Shown: in pieces, positions 16,166 through 25,372 of the stretch
How the letters are laid out: each line of letters starts with the position of its first letter
Position numbering within the stretch: the stretch's first letter is position 1
DNA from: Peteryoungia algae
GTDB taxonomy: Bacteria > Pseudomonadota > Alphaproteobacteria > Rhizobiales > Rhizobiaceae
Reading direction: 5' to 3'
DNA length: 64,000 nt
Assembly (NCBI RefSeq): GCF_030369675.1
Contig: NZ_CP128477.1
Location: 3,304,501 to 3,368,500, forward strand
Made by a program: the position numbers and the translations under genes
Notes under the pieces: generated by a model
What the model was told of the DNA's origin: nothing
Seen by the model: the letters and a program-made list of their open reading frames with translations, nothing else
Database searches by the model: none

Positions 16166-17464
16166 TCAGGCGCTCGCTTTGATGGCGAGGCTGTCGAGAT
16201 AGGCCTGCGGATTCTCCGGATCGAAGACCTTGCCGTCGAAGAAGGTTTCCGGGCCGCGGGAGGTGGAAGCCGGGATGTCGGCGTCGGCAACGCCGAGGTC
16301 CTTGGCGGCATCGCGCCAGATGTCCTCGCGGTTGACCTTGTCGACCAGCGCCTTGATGTCGGTATCGGGCGCGAGCTTGCCCCAGCGGACATTCTCGGTG
16401 AGGAACCAGGCGTCATGGCTCTTGAAGGGATAGGACGCGTGCTCCTTCCAGAACTTCATTTCCAGTCCGGAATTATCCACCACGCGGTCATTGCCGTAGT
16501 TGATCGTGCCCTTGAGGCGTCCAGCCACGTCCTTCGGCGGCACGTTGAACCACTGGCGCTTGCCGAGGATCGCCGACATTTCCTCCTTGTTGTCCATGCT
16601 GTCAGCCCACATCTGGGCCTCCATCACGGCCATCAGCAGAGCCTTGGCGGCGATCGGGTTCTGCTCGATCCAGTCGGATCGGAGACCCAGCGCCTTTTCC
16701 GGATGGCCCTTCCAAAGCTCACTCGTCGTACAGGCCGTGAAGCCGATCCCCTGATTGACCAGCTGCTCGTTCCACGGTTCACCCACGCAGAAGGCGTCCA
16801 TGTTCCCGACCTTCATGTTCGCCACCATCTGTGGCGGGGGAACGACGATGGTCGATACGTCCTTGTCAGGGTCGATGCCGCCGGCAGCCAGCCAGTAGCG
16901 CAGCCAGAGATCATGGGTTCCACCGGGGAACGTCATGGCGACCTTCACCTCGCCGCCGGCAGCCTTCTTGGCTGCGAACACGTCCCTCAGCTTGGATGCG
17001 TCGAGCTGGACACCGGTCTCGGTATATTCCTTGGAAACCGAGATGCCCTGACTGTCCAGATTGAGGCGCGCCAGGATCGACATTGGAACGGGCACATTGT
17101 TCTGCGTCACCGTGCCTGCCGAGATGAGGTAGGGCATCGGGGTCAGAATATGTGCGCCGTCGATTCCGTTCGATCCGCCGCCGAGCACGAGATTGTCTCG
17201 TGTGGCGCCCCAGGAGGCCTGTTTCAGGATTTCGACTTCGGTCAGGCCGAACTTGTCGAATAGCCCCTTTTCCTTGGCGATGATCAGCGGTGCGGCATCG
17301 GTGAGTGCGATGTAGCCCAGCTTGACGCCCTTGACTTCCGGACCCGCGCCTCCGGCGAAGGCGCCCGATGGGAAGGCCAGCCGGGCGGCGCTGACGAGCG
17401 CGGCGGCGGAAGTGACCTTGAGGAGCTGGCGGCGGGTGGTGCTCATTCCTGTAGTCTTCGTCAT
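16166..17464 (-). CDS. nrtA: Nitrate-binding protein NrtA (Tat substrate)
   Basis: A 432-residue periplasmic nitrate/nitrite-binding protein of the CmpA/NrtA family. The N-terminus carries a twin-arginine signal (TTRRQLLKVTSAAALVSAA), so it is probably exported folded. Family stretches include VKLGYIALTDAAPLIIAKEK, MTFPGGTHDLWLRYWLAAGG and VVPPPQMVANMKVGNMDAFC, which are shared with NasS encoded upstream. The ATG at 17464 is chosen so that the Arg-Arg motif falls near residue 10. The leader ahead of it holds a sigma-54 promoter, hairpins and a terminator (17499-17656). It is the first structural gene of the nitrate operon. Confidence 0.95.
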   Translation of the reverse strand: MTKTTGMSTTRRQLLKVTSAAALVSAARLAFPSGAFAGGAGPEVKGVKLGYIALTDAAPLIIAKEKGLFDKFGLTEVEILKQASWGATRDNLVLGGGSNGIDGAHILTPMPYLISAGTVTQNNVPVPMSILARLNLDSQGISVSKEYTETGVQLDASKLRDVFAAKKAAGGEVKVAMTFPGGTHDLWLRYWLAAGGIDPDKDVSTIVVPPPQMVANMKVGNMDAFCVGEPWNEQLVNQGIGFTACTTSELWKGHPEKALGLRSDWIEQNPIAAKALLMAVMEAQMWADSMDNKEEMSAILGKRQWFNVPPKDVAGRLKGTINYGNDRVVDNSGLEMKFWKEHASYPFKSHDAWFLTENVRWGKLAPDTDIKALVDKVNREDIWRDAAKDLGVADADIPASTSRGPETFFDGKVFDPENPQAYLDSLAIKASA

Positions 17465-17498
17465 GTCGTGTGGTCCCTCTGGTGTGACGGAGATCCGG

Positions 17499-17570
17499 AA
17501 AAACAAAAAAACGCCGCTCGGTGACTGCATCTGCGGGAATTGAGGATCCCGTGTGCAAACCAAGCGACGT
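17499..17570 (-). terminator. Intrinsic terminator in the nrtA leader
   Basis: Read as RNA on the minus strand, ACGUCGCUUGGU (17570-17559) can pair over 12 bp, including two G-U pairs, with ACCGAGCGGCGU (17522-17511), followed at once by UUUUUU, one G and UUUUU (17510-17499). The loop holds a smaller hairpin CGGGA/UCCCG. It lies between the promoter and the nrtA ATG, so it would stop transcription before the operon unless overcome; this is the expected target of NasT antitermination. Confidence 0.85.
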
Positions 17571-17583
17571 CGATGTCTCTGGT

Positions 17584-17626
17584 GAGCGCGCTTCAGGCGC
17601 TCTTTCGTCCGGTCGCCGTTGACCGG
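17584..17626 (-). promoter_or_regulatory. NasT/ANTAR target hairpins in the nrtA leader
   Basis: The first hairpin (RNA 17626 down to 17609) is CCGGUC-AACGGC-GACCGG: a perfect 6-bp stem with a six-base loop having A at position 1 and G at position 4, exactly the loop rule known for RNA bound by ANTAR proteins. Six bases later a second hairpin GAGCGC-CUGAAGC-GCGCUC (17602-17584) follows; its loop has seven bases and does not obey the A1/G4 rule. The pair lies between the transcription start and the terminator. The gene for an ANTAR protein, nasT, is 2 kb upstream. Confidence 0.8.
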
Positions 17627-17639
17627 ATATTTTCAATAA

Positions 17640-17656
17640 CGCAATTGCCGTGCCAG
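17640..17656 (-). promoter_or_regulatory. Sigma-54 (RpoN) promoter of the nrtA operon
   Basis: On the minus strand CTGGCACGGCAATTGCG matches the RpoN consensus YTGGCACG-N4-TTGCW with correct GG-N10-GC spacing. The -12 C at 17641 predicts transcription from about 17629, only three bases before the first leader hairpin. This ties the operon to nitrogen control, presumably through NtrC. Confidence 0.88.
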
Positions 17657-17754
17657 TTTAAAGGAGTCTGCGCCAAGTATATGATAAGAAATCAGAATAT
17701 AGCGTATTGCTGGGGCGGCTCGCTTCAGGATGCCGATTTTCTCACGGCGCAAAA

Positions 17755-17772
17755 TTTGTGCATCTGCACAAA
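17755..17772. promoter_or_regulatory. Perfect 18-bp palindrome upstream of the nrtA promoter
   Basis: TTTGTGCATCTGCACAAA consists of 8-bp arms with a 2-bp centre and lies about 126-143 bp upstream of the predicted start site, where enhancer-binding proteins of sigma-54 promoters usually bind. The arms contain GTGCA and TGCAC, the half-sites of NtrC, but in the opposite order to the classical TGCAC...GTGCA site, so the binding protein is uncertain. The AT-rich stretch in between could house an IHF bend. Confidence 0.6.
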
Positions 17773-17807
17773 GTCGCACGAAAAAGCGACACGATTTGTG
17801 CGCGTGC

Positions 17808-19091
17808 TCAGTCTTCCGCGGTGTTCCGGACAGGTCTCCGCTCGGACCGGACGGCAAATCCCTCGATGTAATCCTGCATCCGGTCAGGATCAAAAACGCG
17901 GCCATCCATGAAGCGATCGCTCGGCGATGCACCGGGCAGCAGGCCCGCGTCTTCCGGCAGAGAGGCCTCGGTCCCGAGCGCGTCGCGATAGAGATCAGTG
18001 CGATAGGCACTCTGGACGCGCTGCATGTTGTCGGGGCTGAACTCCACCTGTCCCCAACGGATCATCTGGCTGTAGATCCAGAGCGCCTGGTTCGCCTGGG
18101 GATAGTTGGCAGCCTGGCGATGAAAGACGAAATAGTCGCGGATCAGTCGCCGGTTGCCGCAGGCGTCGAGACTGAATTCACCTGCCAGCACACGGCGGAT
18201 GATGTCCTGCGGGGCTGAGATATAGCGCGGCGAAGCCAGGATCTCGGAGAGATGATCGTGGTTGTCCGGCTGGTCGCACCAACGGGCCGCCTTGTCGAGC
18301 GCAACGATCAATCGGCTGACGGTATCGCCATTCGTCGCAACCCAGTCCGGCCGCATGCCCACGACCTTTTCCGGTGCTGACGGCCAGATATCCTGTTTCG
18401 CCGCGACGATCCGCCCGACGCCGCGCTCGGAGGCTACCATGTTCCATGGCGCACCGACACAGAAGCCGTCGATGGCACCGGCCGCGAGCGCGTCCGAGGT
18501 CAGCGGCGGCGGCACAACCACAAGCTTCACGTCATGATCGGGATCGACCCCGCCCGCCGCCAGCCAGTAGCGGAATTCATAATTGTGCGAGGAGAAGGGA
18601 TAGGTCATGCCGAGCGTCGGGGGTTGCTCCCCCTTCTGCCGCATGTCGGCCAATACAGCGGCGAGCGCTTTGGCATTGTCGAGCGCACTCGCATCCTCGG
18701 CGAGATCGGCGCGAGCCTTCATGCGTTCATAGAGCCTGAGCGAGAGGGTGATCGCGTTGCCGCCGCGCCCGAGAGAAAAGGGTGTGATCGTCGGAGAGGG
18801 ATTGGAGCCGAGATCGAGCATCGAGGCGACCGGCATGGGCGACAGCATGTGCGCTATGTCGAACTGGCGGAAGGCGAGGCGGTCACGGACATTGGCCCAG
18901 GAGACATCGCGCACGAGATCGAGCGTGAGGCCTTCATGCGATGCAAATCCCATTTCCGCTGCCGCGATCAGGATCGAGGCGTCCATCAGCGGAATGAAAC
19001 CGGCACGCAGGACCCGTTGCTCTCGTCCGGAACTAAGAAGCGCCGGAGCGCCTGTGCCGATTTCTCCCTGCCTGCTCATCATGTCGCTCAC
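17808..19091 (-). CDS. nasS: Nitrate/nitrite sensor NasS
   Basis: A 427-residue protein homologous to NrtA (shared stretches TYPFSSHNYEFRYWLAAGG, VVVPPPLTSDALAAGAIDGF) but lacking any signal peptide, as expected for the cytoplasmic sensor NasS. In the known system NasS holds the ANTAR protein NasT inactive and releases it when nitrate or nitrite binds. The likely start is a GTG at 19091 with GGGGA about eight bases upstream; ATG codons at residues 4 and 5 are alternatives. It lies 24 bp after nasT, and the nrtA control region follows. Confidence 0.9.
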   Translation of the reverse strand: MSDMMSRQGEIGTGAPALLSSGREQRVLRAGFIPLMDASILIAAAEMGFASHEGLTLDLVRDVSWANVRDRLAFRQFDIAHMLSPMPVASMLDLGSNPSPTITPFSLGRGGNAITLSLRLYERMKARADLAEDASALDNAKALAAVLADMRQKGEQPPTLGMTYPFSSHNYEFRYWLAAGGVDPDHDVKLVVVPPPLTSDALAAGAIDGFCVGAPWNMVASERGVGRIVAAKQDIWPSAPEKVVGMRPDWVATNGDTVSRLIVALDKAARWCDQPDNHDHLSEILASPRYISAPQDIIRRVLAGEFSLDACGNRRLIRDYFVFHRQAANYPQANQALWIYSQMIRWGQVEFSPDNMQRVQSAYRTDLYRDALGTEASLPEDAGLLPGASPSDRFMDGRVFDPDRMQDYIEGFAVRSERRPVRNTAED

Positions 19092-19115
19092 TTTAGTGTC
19101 CCCACCGCATCGTCA

Positions 19116-19703
19116 TCACAGCAGCAATCCCGCTGCCGTCACCACGCTCTGGGCTATGTCGACCAGCTTCTTTTTCTCGTTCATTGCCGTCTGGCGCAGC
19201 AGCGTGAAGGCCTCTTCCTCGCTCATGCCACGCATCTTCATGAGAATGCCCTTGGCCCGCTCTATGATTTTGCGCTCCTCCAGCGCCGAGCGCGCATCGG
19301 CAAGCTCCCGTTGCAGGCGGCTGAAGGCATTGAAGCGGCTCACCGCCATGTCGAGGATGGGCTTTACGCGCTCCTTGCGCAATCCGTCGACGATGTAAGC
19401 CGAGACGCCGGCATCGACCGCGGCCTCGATCGAGGCTGTATCGGATCGATCGACGAACATGGCGATCGGCCGGCTGACGGACCGGGTTAGTTGGAACAGA
19501 TGCTCCATCATGTCGCGGTTTGGGTTTTCGATATCGATGATGATGACGTCAGGAGACAAGGTCTCGACTATCTTCGCGATTCCCTGGACCTCCAGCGCGA
19601 CAGTGACATGCTGGTGTCCTGCTTCGCGCAAACCATCCTCGATGATCGCCGCGCGAACGGCGTTCTCATCGATGACGAGGATGGTGAGGTTCAGATGGTT
19701 CAT
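19116..19703 (-). CDS. nasT: ANTAR-domain antiterminator NasT
   Basis: A 195-residue response-regulator-like protein. The N-terminal receiver fold (TILVIDENA at the start, DVIIIDIENP carrying the usual acceptor aspartate) is followed by a helical linker and a C-terminal ANTAR RNA-binding domain (IIERAKGILMKMRGMSEEEA, then AFTLLRQTAMNEKKKLVDIA). NasT binds leader RNA hairpins to prevent termination. An upstream in-frame TTG would add 12 residues; the ATG at 19703 begins the receiver fold directly. Matching hairpins lie at 17584-17626. Confidence 0.92.
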   Translation of the reverse strand: MNHLNLTILVIDENAVRAAIIEDGLREAGHQHVTVALEVQGIAKIVETLSPDVIIIDIENPNRDMMEHLFQLTRSVSRPIAMFVDRSDTASIEAAVDAGVSAYIVDGLRKERVKPILDMAVSRFNAFSRLQRELADARSALEERKIIERAKGILMKMRGMSEEEAFTLLRQTAMNEKKKLVDIAQSVVTAAGLLL

Positions 19704-19836
19704 GCCGCGATTGATGACGCAATGCAGCAAAGTTGGCAAGCTGTCGGCCTAATTTTTGAGCCGGACAGATTGGGGCTTATTTTTTTGGCAGTTGCCTTTG
19801 CGCTTTGCGGGCCAGCAGGTGGATAAATGGCTCCCA

Positions 19837-19860
19837 CCCCGGATATATTCGCATCCGGGG
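19837..19860. repeat. Inverted repeat between hutC and nasT
   Basis: CCCCGGAT and ATCCGGGG form a perfect 8-bp stem with an 8-base loop, 28 bp beyond the hutC stop. It could fold in the hutC transcript and reduce read-through into nasT. There is no U-tract directly after the stem on either strand, so it is not called an intrinsic terminator. Confidence 0.5.
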
Positions 19861-19888
19861 CCTAAGGATTGCTGATCTGCTCGGCGGG

Positions 19889-20626
19889 TCAGTAGGAACT
19901 TTCCAGGCTGTAACGACCGCCCGGATAGAGAAGCCGCACCGACGTCACCAGGCGGTTGCCGGACCAGGTCCGTCGCCGGACCTGAAGACACGGTTCCGAT
20001 TTCGCAATCGCCAGCAGGCGGCACTCCCAGGGCTGCGGGAGGACGGCCTCGACGAACTGCTCGGCGCGCGAGATCGGCGCGATGGAACTCAGATAGGCGC
20101 TTGGCGTGATCGTGTGAAAATCGCGGTCGAGATAATCAGGGGCAATTTCCGCATTCACGAAGCGGTCTTCGAGCTGGATCGGAAGATCATCTTCCTTGTG
20201 CACGATCACCGAATGGAAGGCGGTCGTGCCGGCTGCAACCTCCAGCCGGTCGGCGAGGTCATGGTCGCAGACTTCGGCCTGTCTCAGCACGAGTTCTGCC
20301 GAATGCACCCCGCCACGCTCGGCGATCTCGTCCGCAATGCTGCGAACATCTGCAACGTTGGCGCTGCGCTTCTTCGGCGCGACGAACGAGCCGCGCCCCT
20401 GGACGCGGATGATCACACCCTCGCTGGCAAGCTCCCGCAGGGCCCGATGCGCCGTCATGCGGCTCACCCCCAGCAGATCGACCAGTTCGTTCTCCGAGGG
20501 GATCCGATGATTGGTCGGCCAGTCTCCACGCTCGATCCGCGCCTTGATCTCGGATTTCATCTGCTCGTAGAGCGGCGTGTCCTGCCGTTCCTCGGGGAGT
20601 GCAAATCCTGATTGATCGTTGGACAT
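19889..20626 (-). CDS. hutC: Histidine utilisation repressor HutC
   Basis: A 245-residue GntR protein of the HutC subfamily. The N-terminal winged helix (residues about 15-85; LLGVSRMTAHRALRELASEG, VQGRGSFVAPKK) is followed by a UTRA ligand domain (LEDRFVNAEIAPDYLDRDF, then RRRTWSGNRLVTSVRLLYPG). In known systems HutC represses hut genes and is released by urocanate. It is the last gene of the hut run, 87 bp after hutD, giving autoregulation if it is cotranscribed. Confidence 0.93.
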   Translation of the reverse strand: MSNDQSGFALPEERQDTPLYEQMKSEIKARIERGDWPTNHRIPSENELVDLLGVSRMTAHRALRELASEGVIIRVQGRGSFVAPKKRSANVADVRSIADEIAERGGVHSAELVLRQAEVCDHDLADRLEVAAGTTAFHSVIVHKEDDLPIQLEDRFVNAEIAPDYLDRDFHTITPSAYLSSIAPISRAEQFVEAVLPQPWECRLLAIAKSEPCLQVRRRTWSGNRLVTSVRLLYPGGRYSLESSY

Positions 20627-20713
20627 GGTGGTCGACCCTGATGGTGGCTGAGCGTATCGGCATTGCCGCTGCCAAAACGCGGGAACCGCTCTCTTTATCG
20701 GCAGAGGCCTTGT

Positions 20714-21331
20714 CTAGGCAACCTGTTCCCCATGCGATGTCGGGCCAGATGAGGCTCTGATCGCGATGGTGTAGAGCGTTGAGCCAGAAGCCTGCGGTTC
20801 GATCTCGAAGCCGCTTCGCCCCTCCAGGCCCAGCAGAACGTCGCCGAGCCCGACATTCAATCGCATGCGATCGATCGTGACGAGGGCATCGTCGCGAAAG
20901 ACGACGGCGACCATGTCCCCGGAGACGGGAAATGTCTGAGCATCGGAGACAATGGCTTTGGTCATGTGATGAACGAAACGCCCGCGAAGGCTCATGACGT
21001 TGAGGTCGAGCGTCTCACCACCCAGGCAATCGGCATCGACCTCAGCATCGCCGGAGAAGGGAAAGGGCATGGTCCCCACGGTTAAGGGCGCCTCTTTGTG
21101 ACCGTCAACCGTGAGCCGCATGCCGTCCCCCTGAAGAACGGCAATCGTCCGGTCGATACCCGGAAAGACCGAGAAGGGGCCCGATGCGCCAACCGTCGCC
21201 AGGCTGATCCGCCAGTCAAAACCGCCGGGGCCATGCAAAGCGGGCTTTGAGATCACCTCGCGGGTGATCCCCAGCCCGTTTTTCCAGGGCATCTTCAGGT
21301 GCTCGTCAAAGCGCTGAATGCGGATGGACAT
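20714..21331 (-). CDS. hutD: HutD family protein
   Basis: A 205-residue cupin-like protein with the HutD signature KMPWKNGLGITREVI near the start and FDWRISLATVGASGPFS in the first third. HutD is found in many hut operons and is thought to set an upper limit on hut expression, perhaps by binding formylglutamate; no enzymatic role is established. The ATG at 21331 (MSIRIQRFDE) with GAGGG upstream gives the normal family start. It lies 17 bp after hutU. Confidence 0.88.
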   Translation of the reverse strand: MSIRIQRFDEHLKMPWKNGLGITREVISKPALHGPGGFDWRISLATVGASGPFSVFPGIDRTIAVLQGDGMRLTVDGHKEAPLTVGTMPFPFSGDAEVDADCLGGETLDLNVMSLRGRFVHHMTKAIVSDAQTFPVSGDMVAVVFRDDALVTIDRMRLNVGLGDVLLGLEGRSGFEIEPQASGSTLYTIAIRASSGPTSHGEQVA

Positions 21332-21348
21332 GGGCGCATCGATCCCTC

Positions 21349-23022
21349 TCAGTTGCCGAGAATGCCGGGCAGGCGCAGACCCTTTTGCTTCGCGCAATTG
21401 AGCGCGATTTCGTAGCCCGCGTCGGCATGGCGCATCACGCCGGTCGCCGGGTCGTTCCAGAGCACCCGCTCCAGCCGGCGTGCAGCATCATCCGTGCCGT
21501 CGGCGCAGATGACCATGCCCGAATGTTGACTGAAACCCATGCCGACGCCGCCGCCGTGATGCAGCGAAACCCAGGTGGCACCCGAGGCGCAATTGAGCAA
21601 AGCGTTGAGAAGCGGCCAGTCGGACACGGCGTCCGAGCCGTCCTTCATCGCCTCCGTTTCGCGGTTGGGCGAGGCGACCGAACCGGAGTCGAGGTGGTCG
21701 CGGCCGATGACGACGGGTGCCTTCAGCTCGCCACTGCGAACCATTTCGTTGAAGGCAAGGCCAAGCTTGTGACGATCGCCAAGACCGACCCAGCAGATGC
21801 GCGCCGGCAGGCCCTGGAAGGCGATGCGCTCGCGCGCCATGTCCAGCCAGTTGTGCAGATGCGTGTTGTCGGGCAGCAGCTCCTTAACCTTAGCATCCGT
21901 CTTGTAGATATCTTCCGGATCACCCGAAAGTGCGGCCCAGCGGAAGGGGCCGATGCCGCGGCAGAAGAGCGGACGGATATAGGCCGGCACGAAACCGGGG
22001 AAGGCAAAGGCATTCTCGAAGCCTTCCTCCTTGGCGACCTGGCGAATGTTGTTGCCGTAATCGAGCGTCGGAATGCCCCTGTTCCAGAAGTCGACCATGG
22101 CCTGCACATGGGTCTTCATCGAAGCGCGGGCGGCAACTTCCACCGCCTTCGGATCGCTCTCTTGGCGTGCCCGCCATTCGGCAACCGTCCAGCCGACCGG
22201 CAGATAGCCATGGATCGGATCATGTGCCGAGGTCTGGTCGGTGACGATGTCGGGACGCACGCCGCGGCGGACGAGTTCCGGGAAAACGTCGGCGGCGTTG
22301 CCGAGCAGGCCGACGGATTTCGCCTCACCCGCCTTGGTCCACTGATCGATCAGATCAAGCGCCTCGTCCAGCGTCTGCGCCTTGGCGTCGACGTATCGGG
22401 TGCGCAGGCGGAAATCGATGCGCGTCTCATCGCATTCGACGGCAAGGCAGCAGGCCCCGGCCATGACGGCCGCCAGCGGCTGGGCACCGCCCATGCCACC
22501 AAGGCCACCGGTCAGGATCCATTTGCCCTTGAGGTTGCCATCATAGTGCTGCCGGCCGGCCTCCACGAAAGTCTCGTAGGTGCCCTGTACGATGCCTTGC
22601 GTGCCGATATAGATCCACGAGCCAGCGGTCATCTGGCCGTACATGGCGAGGCCCTTTTTATCCAGCTCGTTGAAGTGATCCCAGGTCGCCCAGTGCGGCA
22701 CGAGGTTGGAATTGGCAATCAGCACGCGGGGCGCGTCCTTGTGGGTACGGAACACGCCGACCGGCTTGCCCGACTGCACGATGAGCGTTTCTTCCTCGGT
22801 CAGCGTCTTCAGCGTCTCGACGATCCGGTCGAAATCCTCCCAGGTCCGGGCAGCACGGCCGATGCCGCCATAGACGACCAGTTCATGCGGCCGTTCGGCA
22901 ACATCGGGGTCGAGATTGTTCATCAGCATCCGGAGCGGTGCTTCCGTCATCCAGCTCTTGGCCGAGAGTTCGGTTCCGGTGGCGGCGCGGACGTCGCGGA
23001 TATTGTGTCGGGGATTGCTCAT
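21349..23022 (-). CDS. hutU: Urocanate hydratase
   Basis: A 557-residue urocanase, the usual length. It adds water to urocanate, with NAD+ as an electrophilic cofactor, to give 4-imidazolone-5-propionate. Recognisable segments are [19 protein letters not shown] (NAD-binding loop), [15 protein letters not shown], which contains the conserved cysteine region, and [16 protein letters not shown] with [15 protein letters not shown] near the C-terminus. Cytoplasmic. A GAGGAG site lies before the ATG; it begins 12 bp after hutG. Confidence 0.97.
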   Translation of the reverse strand: MSNPRHNIRDVRAATGTELSAKSWMTEAPLRMLMNNLDPDVAERPHELVVYGGIGRAARTWEDFDRIVETLKTLTEEETLIVQSGKPVGVFRTHKDAPRVLIANSNLVPHWATWDHFNELDKKGLAMYGQMTAGSWIYIGTQGIVQGTYETFVEAGRQHYDGNLKGKWILTGGLGGMGGAQPLAAVMAGACCLAVECDETRIDFRLRTRYVDAKAQTLDEALDLIDQWTKAGEAKSVGLLGNAADVFPELVRRGVRPDIVTDQTSAHDPIHGYLPVGWTVAEWRARQESDPKAVEVAARASMKTHVQAMVDFWNRGIPTLDYGNNIRQVAKEEGFENAFAFPGFVPAYIRPLFCRGIGPFRWAALSGDPEDIYKTDAKVKELLPDNTHLHNWLDMARERIAFQGLPARICWVGLGDRHKLGLAFNEMVRSGELKAPVVIGRDHLDSGSVASPNRETEAMKDGSDAVSDWPLLNALLNCASGATWVSLHHGGGVGMGFSQHSGMVICADGTDDAARRLERVLWNDPATGVMRHADAGYEIALNCAKQKGLRLPGILGN

Positions 23023-23034
23023 GGTCGTCGCTCC

Positions 23035-23835
23035 TCAGCGTTTCAGGTCGAGCGCGATGGCTTCGATTGATGTCAGAATGTCCTTGAGATGGTGTCGCAG
23101 CCTCTCGGCCTTCCCGGCGTCATAGGCGAAAGGTGGTGCTTCAGTGGTCAGATGCGTGACCTGTGCCAGTTCCATCTGGATGGCGTGAACGCCGGTGTCC
23201 GGTTTCCCGTAATGCCGGGTCGTCCAGCCACCTTTGAACCGCCCGTTGACCACCGACGTGTAACCCTGGGCCCGACCGGTGATCTCGGCGGCGGTCTTCT
23301 CAATCCTGTCGTCGCAGGTGCGTCCCAGGTCAGTTCCGATGTTGAAATCCGGCAGAGCTCCTTCGAACAGGAAAGGGATCAGCGAGCGGATTGAATGACA
23401 GTCGTAGAGGACCGCCATGCCGTGCATGGCCTTCACGCGCTCGATCTCGGCCTTGAGCGCCCCATGGTAGGGCGTATGGAAGCGCGCCAGTCGATCGGCG
23501 ATGTCGTCGCTATCAGGCTCCTTGCCGCCTCTCCAGATCGCGACCCCGTCAAAATCGGTCTGCGGCACGAGACCGGTGGTATTCTGTCCCGGATAGAGGC
23601 TCACACCTTCGGGATCGCGGTTTGCATCGATCACATAGCGATGGAAGGTCGCCCTGACCGTCGTCGCTTCCGGCAGCAGGCCGGCGTAGAGCTCATGGAT
23701 GTGCCAGTCGGTATCGGCAAGCAGCTTCCCGTTGTCATTGAGGCGACCCCAGATCTCAGGCGGGACCTCCATACCTGTGTGCGGAAAGGCGAGAATGACG
23801 GGCGACGAGCCGCGCGTGACTTCAAACACCGTCAT
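23035..23835 (-). CDS. hutG: N-formylglutamate deformylase
   Basis: A 266-residue N-formylglutamate amidohydrolase that releases formate and glutamate in the last step of the five-step histidine route. Family motifs include ILAFPHTGMEVPPEIWGR at the N-terminus, DANRDPEGVSLYPGQNTTGL, LYDCHSIRSLIPFLFEG and NGRFKGGWTTRHYGKPDTGV. This is the formylglutamate enzyme, not the unrelated Mn-dependent formiminoglutamase, and it fits the presence of HutF. The start lies one base after the hutH stop. Confidence 0.95.
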   Translation of the reverse strand: MTVFEVTRGSSPVILAFPHTGMEVPPEIWGRLNDNGKLLADTDWHIHELYAGLLPEATTVRATFHRYVIDANRDPEGVSLYPGQNTTGLVPQTDFDGVAIWRGGKEPDSDDIADRLARFHTPYHGALKAEIERVKAMHGMAVLYDCHSIRSLIPFLFEGALPDFNIGTDLGRTCDDRIEKTAAEITGRAQGYTSVVNGRFKGGWTTRHYGKPDTGVHAIQMELAQVTHLTTEAPPFAYDAGKAERLRHHLKDILTSIEAIALDLKR

Positions 23836-23836
23836 C

Positions 23837-25372
23837 TCAACCCTCCAGACCCGGCAGAAGCCCCGCAGAGACAGCCGAGATCAACGTGCCGTCAGCCACG
23901 AGCCGACCGGCAGCCTCAAGATCGGGCGCCATGTAACGATCCTCCTCCAGCGTGGCGACATGGACACGCAAGGCGGAGATCACCCGTTGCAGTTCCGGGC
24001 TCGTTGTCAGAGGGCTGCGGAATTCGACGCCCTGGGCGGCCGTCAGGGCCTCGATGCCGATGATCGAGAACAGGTTATCGGTCATCTGCAGCAGACGCCG
24101 TGCGCCATGGCAGGCCATGGAGACATGGTCTTCCTGATTGGCCGATGTCGGCGTCGAATCAACCGAGGCCGGATGTGCCATCTGCTTGTTCTCGCTCATC
24201 AGCGCAGCGGATGTGACTTCCGCGATCATCAGGCCAGAGTTGAGGCCGGGTTTTTTCGCGAGGAAGGCAGGCAATCCGTAGGAGAGGGCAGGATCGACCA
24301 GCAGCGCGATGCGGCGCTGCGCGATCGCGCCGATTTCGCAGACCGCAATCGCGATCTGGTCGGCGGCGAATGCCACCGGCTCGGCATGGAAGTTGCCGCC
24401 CGAGACAACGCTCATGTCGGAAAGAACCAGCGGATTGTCGGTGACGGCATTCGCTTCGATTTCGAGTGTGCGCCCGGTCATGCGCAGGAGATCGAGGCAG
24501 GCGCCATCGACCTGTGGCTGGCAACGGATGCAATAGGGATCCTGCACCCGCTCGTCACCCTCCAGGTGACTTTCCCGAACGACCGACCCGGCCAGCAGCC
24601 CACGCAAGGCCGCCGCGGTATCGATCTGGCCCTTGTGGCCGCGGAGCGTGTGAATATCCGCCGTAAACGGCGCCGAGGAGCCCATGGCCGCATCGGTCGA
24701 GAGTGCTCCCGTGATGAGCGCCGCTTGCGCCGCGCGGTGAGCGCGGAAGAGGCCGGCCAGCGCCAGCGCCGTCGAGGCCTGTGTGCCGTTAATCAGTGCG
24801 AGACCTTCCTTGGCCGCCAGCACGACCGGCGTCAGTCCCGCGCGCGTCAGGGCCTCCGCGCCCGGCAGACGGACGCCCTGATAGAAGGCTTCGGCCTCGC
24901 CCATCATGACCGCCGCCATGTGGGCGAGCGGCGCGAGGTCTCCAGAGGCGCCGACCGACCCCTTTTCCGGAATGAGCGGCGTGACACCCTTCGCCAGCAT
25001 GCCTTCGATGAGACGGACGAGCTCCAGCCGAACGCCGGAAGCGCCACGGCCGAGGGAAATGAGCTTCAGCGCCATGATCAGCCGGGCGATATCGTCGGCC
25101 AGCGGCTGACCCACGCCGCAGCAATGCGACAGGATGAGATTGCGCTGCAGCATTTCCGTATCAGCCGCATCGATCTTGATCGAGGCGAGCTTTCCGAAGC
25201 CGGTATTGATGCCATAGACCGGCTCGTTGCCGGCGGCGATTTCCGCAATGCGCGCCGCCGCCCTTTCGATCCCTGCATCGAAACTGCGGTCAAGGACCGC
25301 ACTCTCTTCGGTCCAGTAGATCCGGGCGAGTTCGGCGAGGGTGACGCGGCCGGGGTGAAGCGTAATGGTCAC
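23837..25372 (-). CDS. hutH: Histidine ammonia-lyase
   Basis: A 511-residue enzyme removing ammonia from histidine to give urocanate, the first step of the pathway. The triad that cyclises to the MIO cofactor is at residues 142-144 ([14 protein letters not shown]). The catalytic tyrosine region is [10 protein letters not shown] (Tyr53), and DNPL appears in [12 protein letters not shown]. The start is a GTG at 25372 that overlaps the hutI stop as GTGA, with GGAAACC upstream; the next in-frame methionine is too far in. Length fits the family. Confidence 0.96.
   Translation of the reverse strand: MTITLHPGRVTLAELARIYWTEESAVLDRSFDAGIERAAARIAEIAAGNEPVYGINTGFGKLASIKIDAADTEMLQRNLILSHCCGVGQPLADDIARLIMALKLISLGRGASGVRLELVRLIEGMLAKGVTPLIPEKGSVGASGDLAPLAHMAAVMMGEAEAFYQGVRLPGAEALTRAGLTPVVLAAKEGLALINGTQASTALALAGLFRAHRAAQAALITGALSTDAAMGSSAPFTADIHTLRGHKGQIDTAAALRGLLAGSVVRESHLEGDERVQDPYCIRCQPQVDGACLDLLRMTGRTLEIEANAVTDNPLVLSDMSVVSGGNFHAEPVAFAADQIAIAVCEIGAIAQRRIALLVDPALSYGLPAFLAKKPGLNSGLMIAEVTSAALMSENKQMAHPASVDSTPTSANQEDHVSMACHGARRLLQMTDNLFSIIGIEALTAAQGVEFRSPLTTSPELQRVISALRVHVATLEEDRYMAPDLEAAGRLVADGTLISAVSAGLLPGLEG

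Noticed and set aside
17584..17602. Reading the second leader hairpin as a standard ANTAR hairpin with a six-base loop
   Set aside because: Its stem GAGCGC/GCGCUC encloses seven bases (CUGAAGC) with no A1/G4 pattern, so only the first hairpin is called canonical.
19781..19797. A sigma-54-like TGGCA...TTTGC string upstream of nasT
   Set aside because: The GG to GC distance is 11 instead of 10 bases and it points away from nasT.
21385..23070. A 561-codon open frame antisense to hutU
   Set aside because: It mirrors a fully conserved urocanase gene and lacks recognisable motifs or a ribosome binding site.
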